NCBI RefSeq assembly: GCF_021502655.1
Contig: NZ_JAKFFT010000004.1
Location: 62,001 to 126,000, forward strand
Length of the DNA stretch: 64,000 nucleotides
Direction of reading: 5' to 3'
Source of the DNA: Dyadobacter sp. CY347
GTDB lineage: Bacteria; Bacteroidota; Bacteroidia; Cytophagales; Spirosomataceae
The translations under genes and the position numbers were made by a program. Under the pieces are notes generated by a model that was not told the DNA's origin, did no database searches, and saw nothing but the letters and a program-made list of their open reading frames with translations. Positions 60,902 through 64,000 of the stretch are shown in pieces; the stretch's first letter is position 1; every line of letters starts with the position of its first letter.

Positions 60902-61762
60902 TCAGCGGAAATTTATTTCGTAAGTCATTTTTAAACATTCCTGTCCTCCGATATTTCTTTTAAACCGGCCAAGCGACGGCTTATAGACTCCGTTTTCATC
61001 CAGCGAAATCCCAAGATCCAGCATCCTGATTTTCTCCCGCTGACAATATTGGTAAACACAATCCATTAACATGACAACGGGACTATAAACACGGTATTCC
61101 GGCAAATCTCCGCTCAAAAAATTATAAAGTATCTGGTCATTAACGCGCACTGTCATGGTAAGGGCAAGGATTTTTTTCCGTTCAAAAACCCCGAAAATCT
61201 GACATTCTTCGGGGAATCTTTGTCTTAATTTTTCGATCTGAGATAAGGTTAACGGCATCCGATAACCCTTACTGTCACGACATTGAGTTAAAAATTCATG
61301 AACGATTACGGATGGAATCTCGGATGCTAGCCTTGCATAAAACGCCGCCAAAACCGATTTTCTAAGCCGTCTTTTTTCAGCCGGTTTGATGTGAGCAATG
61401 AAGTCATTGTCATCCACAAAAATACAGCTGTTAACGCAGGCCTCAACGAGGGCAAATCCAGTATTAAGGTAAATTTTTTGCAGTAAAACCTGTTGTTCAG
61501 GTTCATAGAAAAATGGAGCAGTTTTGATCGTCAACTTGATACCCGAGCGATCATGAATCCAATCTTTGATACAATTTATAAAAAAGATAAGCTCATTTTC
61601 ATGGCAATCGTCGGCGCACTGAATACCGCCAAACGGAGCGCAAGCAGGTGAGAACCAGGTTGTATCAGACGTTTCTGCACAGTGAAAAATCGCAATGGTG
61701 CACTGTGGATTGCGGCGGAGCAGGTGAAATGCATATACATGACCGGTAGTTTGGGTTGACAA
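60902..61762 (-). CDS. GNAT/FemAB-like acyltransferase (start uncertain)
   Basis: 286 residues from the TTG at 61760-61762. The C-terminal part (about 130-286: HIKPAEKRRLRKSVLAAFYARL, FGVFERKKILALTMTVRV, YRVYSPVVMLMDCVYQYC and IRMLDLGISLDENG) fits the GNAT/FemAB-type acetyl- or aminoacyl-transferases that occur in glycan clusters. The N-terminal part has TWFSPACAPFGGIQ, another FemAB-like feature. The frame is open for 42 more codons to a stop at 61889-61891 and that lead (including DGKSHFSTAPSFPTFLYLTPEH) reads like protein, so the true start is probably further upstream and non-ATG. It is convergent with the wecB unit. Confidence 0.72.
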   Translation of the reverse strand: MSTQTTGHVYAFHLLRRNPQCTIAIFHCAETSDTTWFSPACAPFGGIQCADDCHENELIFFINCIKDWIHDRSGIKLTIKTAPFFYEPEQQVLLQKIYLNTGFALVEACVNSCIFVDDNDFIAHIKPAEKRRLRKSVLAAFYARLASEIPSVIVHEFLTQCRDSKGYRMPLTLSQIEKLRQRFPEECQIFGVFERKKILALTMTVRVNDQILYNFLSGDLPEYRVYSPVVMLMDCVYQYCQREKIRMLDLGISLDENGVYKPSLGRFKRNIGGQECLKMTYEINFR

Positions 61763-61924
61763 ATGTTCCGGCGTCAGATATAGAAAGGTGGGGAAAGACG
61801 GGGCCGTAGAAAAATGACTTTTTCCGTCAGAGAGACAAACTTCCAGTTTATCTGTTTTCTTTAAATAATGTGTGTTGTGAAAAATAACCTAAAAGATGAC
61901 CGACCTAATAATCGTATGTAACTT

Positions 61925-61948
61925 ACAGTTTACTTTACGGTAGACTGT
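61925..61948. promoter_or_regulatory. Dyad in the intergenic region before the response regulator
   Basis: Imperfect inverted repeat ACAGTTTAC / GTAGACTGT (8 of 9 pairs) with a 6-nt spacer, 153 bp upstream of the response-regulator ATG. In the whole gap from 61889 to 62100 I see no gene; the rest is AT-rich DNA. The dyad could be an operator, but nothing else supports it. Confidence 0.35.
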
Positions 61949-62100
61949 TTAAGGACAATTTTATTCAAATTTGTGAAAAATTGAGATACTAATTTGATAT
62001 TTTTTATGTTTAATACAATGCTGATTGCTATTTTTGTTGATTCTCCGGTTCGTACAGACTGGCACCTGCATTTTTTAATTAATTGGACTTAAACCCGTAC

Positions 62101-62721
62101 ATGAAACACATACTTATTGCCGAAGATCATGCAGTAGTGAGAATAGGCACCAAACACCTCCTCAAATCACTGATACCGGACTCTACCATTTCGGACGTCG
62201 ACGATTTTGACAAGATACTTCAGGAAATTGAGGTAAAATCATACGACCTTCTGATTCTGGATATCAACATTCCAGGTGGCAATACAACGAAGATGGTTGA
62301 AACCATTCGTCAAAAATCGCCCGGGATCAGGATATTGATGTTTTCGAGCTATGACGAACAACAGTACGGTCTGATGTATCTCCAAGCCGGTGCGGATGGT
62401 TATCTATCCAAAGACGCGCCTGAGGAAGAGTTTAAAACAGCCGTAATGAGCGTTCTGAACAATAAAAAATACATGAGCGAAGATATGCAGCAAATGAATA
62501 TCAACAGGCTCATCAATCCGAGAGAGTTCCTTCCTGATCCGATCGTGAGTCTTTCGCCAAGGGAAACGGACGTAATGAATCTGCTGAAAGAAGGATTAGG
62601 AACCGCCAAAATAGCCGAAAAGCTCAACCTACAGCTCTCGACCGTTAGTACTTACAAAGCAAGAATTTTTGAGAAATTGGGCGTCAAAAATATCGTAGAA
62701 CTGATCACGAAGATCAAGTAA
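62101..62721 (+). CDS. NarL/FixJ-type response regulator
   Basis: 206 residues from the ATG at 62101 (MKHILIAEDHAVVR); a TTG six codons upstream is the alternative. Receiver domain: acidic pair E8/D9, phosphoacceptor D54 (LILDINIPGG), S82 in MFSSYDE and K104 in YLSKDAPEEEF. LuxR-type HTH at the C-terminus: VSLSPRETDVMNLLKEGLGTAKIAEKLNLQLSTVSTYKARIFEKLGVKN. It is activated by a histidine kinase, which is not adjacent. The regulated genes are unknown; the FG-GAP gene 205 bp downstream is a candidate. A weak hairpin follows it at about 62739-62775. Confidence 0.92.
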   Translation: MKHILIAEDHAVVRIGTKHLLKSLIPDSTISDVDDFDKILQEIEVKSYDLLILDINIPGGNTTKMVETIRQKSPGIRILMFSSYDEQQYGLMYLQAGADGYLSKDAPEEEFKTAVMSVLNNKKYMSEDMQQMNINRLINPREFLPDPIVSLSPRETDVMNLLKEGLGTAKIAEKLNLQLSTVSTYKARIFEKLGVKNIVELITKIK

Positions 62722-62738
62722 TCTTAGAAAGAAAAGCA

Positions 62739-62775
62739 TTCGAACCCTGCACTTGGCTGTGTGGGGTTTTTTTGT
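62739..62775 (+). terminator. Weak terminator of the response regulator
   Basis: A stem of AACCC-GCAC with GTG-GGGTT, interrupted by mismatches, then TTTTTTT. It begins 18 bp after the stop codon. Weaker than the other terminators here. Confidence 0.45.
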
Positions 62776-62926
62776 GGGGTTTGGGGTAAGGTATGATTGA
62801 CCTTCTAATAATTCAGGTCCACCTTCAAATAAATGGTTTATGCATTGCAGTCTTAGTTAAGTGAAATTTGGTTTAGGCCATTGACATGCCTTATTCAATC
62901 CAATTTTCACCGTTACCAAGATCAAA

Positions 62927-64000
62927 ATGCGAAAATATTACAAGTCAGTTCCTTTTTTTCTGCTTGCCTTCGCCGCTTGTTTTGATGTTTATGTAAAAAC
63001 GACCAGGGATTACGCTGTGCCCAAGTCGGCTACTAACTTACCACTGGTCAAGCCCGTATTCAGCAAAAAGCTGGAAAAGGAGATAGAACCAAGCCTTTTA
63101 GGGAATATTCAGCAAAATCTTGCAAAGCGCGAATACCACATTACCTACGACAGTCGGAAACAATCCCTGCAGAGCCCGAACAGGAAACAAAACCTGAGAG
63201 CTTATTTCAAGCCAGGACATTTCACGATTCAAAACCGGGTCGATTCCCTGGATCACAATTTCAAATTAGAGCTCATAACTGCCGACATATACGCAAACGG
63301 GCAAAAGTTGTTCGGCCCGCAGGCTAATGCCGTTCCAGAAAAAGCGGATAATAAGCTGAAAATCAAACATCAGCATTTTACCGAGGAGTATATCAATGAC
63401 GAGGAAGGAATCCGGCAAAATTTCATCATTCACAAGGCGCCGGTTGATACTAAAATCTTGGAAGTTCATGTGACAGCCAAAGGACTGAAAGTAAAGGATC
63501 TCGCACGAAACGAGCTTGCTTTTTATACGGAACATGAGGATGGATCAAAGACGAAAGAGCTTACTTACAGCGATTTAAGATGCTGGGACGCAAATGGCAA
63601 GGAACTCTTAGCATCTCTATCTCACAAAGATCAAAACATACTGTTATCAGTCGATGTTACAGGCGCGGCATATCCGGTCACAATCGACCCGATCGTTATA
63701 AATGGCAATCCGGGTAATGCGAATGCAATCATTCAGAATAATCAAGACTATGCAAATCTAGGCTGGTCGGTCGCAAGCGCTGGAGATGTGAATGGGGATG
63801 GATTCAGCGACGTGATAGTAAGCGCTGTTCAAGAAGACAGTGACAATTCGTCTCCCCCAGCAAATGACGGTCAGGTTTTCATTCACTATGGAGGAGGGCT
63901 TGGTATAAATCCGATTGTGAGCCAGCCTCCCACCTTACTAACAGAGGACGAGGACCAGAACATTGGATATGGCTGGTCTGTCGCAAGTGTGGGTGATGTG
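62927..64000 (+). CDS. FG-GAP repeat surface/secreted protein, N-terminal part (cut by window end)
   Basis: 358 codons are visible, still open. The N-terminus MRKYYKSVPFFLLAFAACFDVYVK is an export signal, with C18 possibly a lipobox cysteine. About 240 residues without a recognisable domain follow, then FG-GAP/integrin-alpha-like repeats: GWSVASAGDVNGDGFSDVIV (calcium-binding DVNGDGFSD) and, at the edge, GYGWSVASVGDV. Such repeats form beta-propellers used in adhesion or on secreted enzymes. The rest lies outside the window, including any sorting domain for type IX secretion. Confidence 0.85.
   Translation, partial: MRKYYKSVPFFLLAFAACFDVYVKTTRDYAVPKSATNLPLVKPVFSKKLEKEIEPSLLGNIQQNLAKREYHITYDSRKQSLQSPNRKQNLRAYFKPGHFTIQNRVDSLDHNFKLELITADIYANGQKLFGPQANAVPEKADNKLKIKHQHFTEEYINDEEGIRQNFIIHKAPVDTKILEVHVTAKGLKVKDLARNELAFYTEHEDGSKTKELTYSDLRCWDANGKELLASLSHKDQNILLSVDVTGAAYPVTIDPIVINGNPGNANAIIQNNQDYANLGWSVASAGDVNGDGFSDVIVSAVQEDSDNSSPPANDGQVFIHYGGGLGINPIVSQPPTLLTEDEDQNIGYGWSVASVGDV

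Noticed and set aside
1..64000. tRNA, rRNA, CRISPR, IS element or prophage genes
   Set aside because: I looked for cloverleaf-like T-loop motifs, spaced direct repeats and transposase motifs in the gaps and saw none; the ORF6N gene alone is not enough to call a prophage.

Overview
The window reads as a chromosomal segment of a Bacteroidota bacterium, most likely a cytophagale close to Dyadobacter or Spirosoma; the genus is an inference from protein style. Evidence seen directly: two SusC/SusD pairs, a third TonB receptor, a type IX secretion plug protein, a DUF3276 protein, many Sec-signal and lipoprotein N-termini, and promoters of the Bacteroidota form TTG-N17-23-TAnnTTTG. No rRNA, tRNA, CRISPR array, transposase or integrase was recognised. 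About 56 protein genes fill the window; the first (TonB receptor) and last (FG-GAP protein) are cut by its ends.

Region by region: 1-3.8 kb holds a receptor, the dipeptidase Dcp and a gluconolactonase-like protein. 3.9-6.3 kb is a toxin-antitoxin island: a VapC-type PIN toxin with its antitoxin, a SymE-like toxin next to a chimeric antitoxin (HigA-like N-terminus joined to DUF433), a solo HTH regulator, a broken HigA-like antitoxin and an orphan gene. 6.3-8.5 kb has a GH18 lipoprotein and a Tat-exported Gfo/Idh oxidoreductase, followed by an intact HigBA pair whose promoter region carries a 21-bp palindrome. 10.2-16.6 kb is a catabolic operon (GH88 hydrolase, TIM-barrel isomerase, Gfo/Idh dehydrogenase, SDR, MFS transporter) with an AraC regulator at its head and a good promoter in between; it probably imports and degrades an oligosaccharide or uronide.

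16.8-38.6 kb is mostly household genes: ABC exporter, class A PBP, msrB, DUF5723 barrel, a circularly permuted ATP-grasp protein with an esterase, pheS, a LytTR regulator, a PorT-like barrel, radA, a DUF58 protein, rlpA, a DUF3276 protein, ychF, the T9SS plug protein, a Uma2 nuclease-fold protein, an ABC-F ATPase and the precorrin-2 dehydrogenase. Strong intrinsic terminators separate many of them.

39.4-51.2 kb holds two outer-membrane uptake loci facing each other. The first is SusC, SusD, a zinc metallohydrolase lipoprotein and a DUF4302 lipoprotein; the second is SusC-SusD only. 51.4-61.9 kb is a surface polysaccharide/glycan cluster: three glycosyltransferases, four methyltransferase-like proteins, a flippase, UDP-GlcNAc 2-epimerase and a GNAT/FemAB-like protein, interrupted by an ORF6N gene with a striking pair of 35-bp palindromes. 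The window closes with a NarL-type response regulator and the start of an FG-GAP repeat protein.

The most interesting leads are the SymE/chimeric-antitoxin module with its decayed relative, the duplicated palindrome at the ORF6N gene, the ATP-grasp/esterase pair without its usual alpha-E partner, and the metallohydrolase-bearing SusCD locus. All functions are read from sequence by eye; no database search was run.
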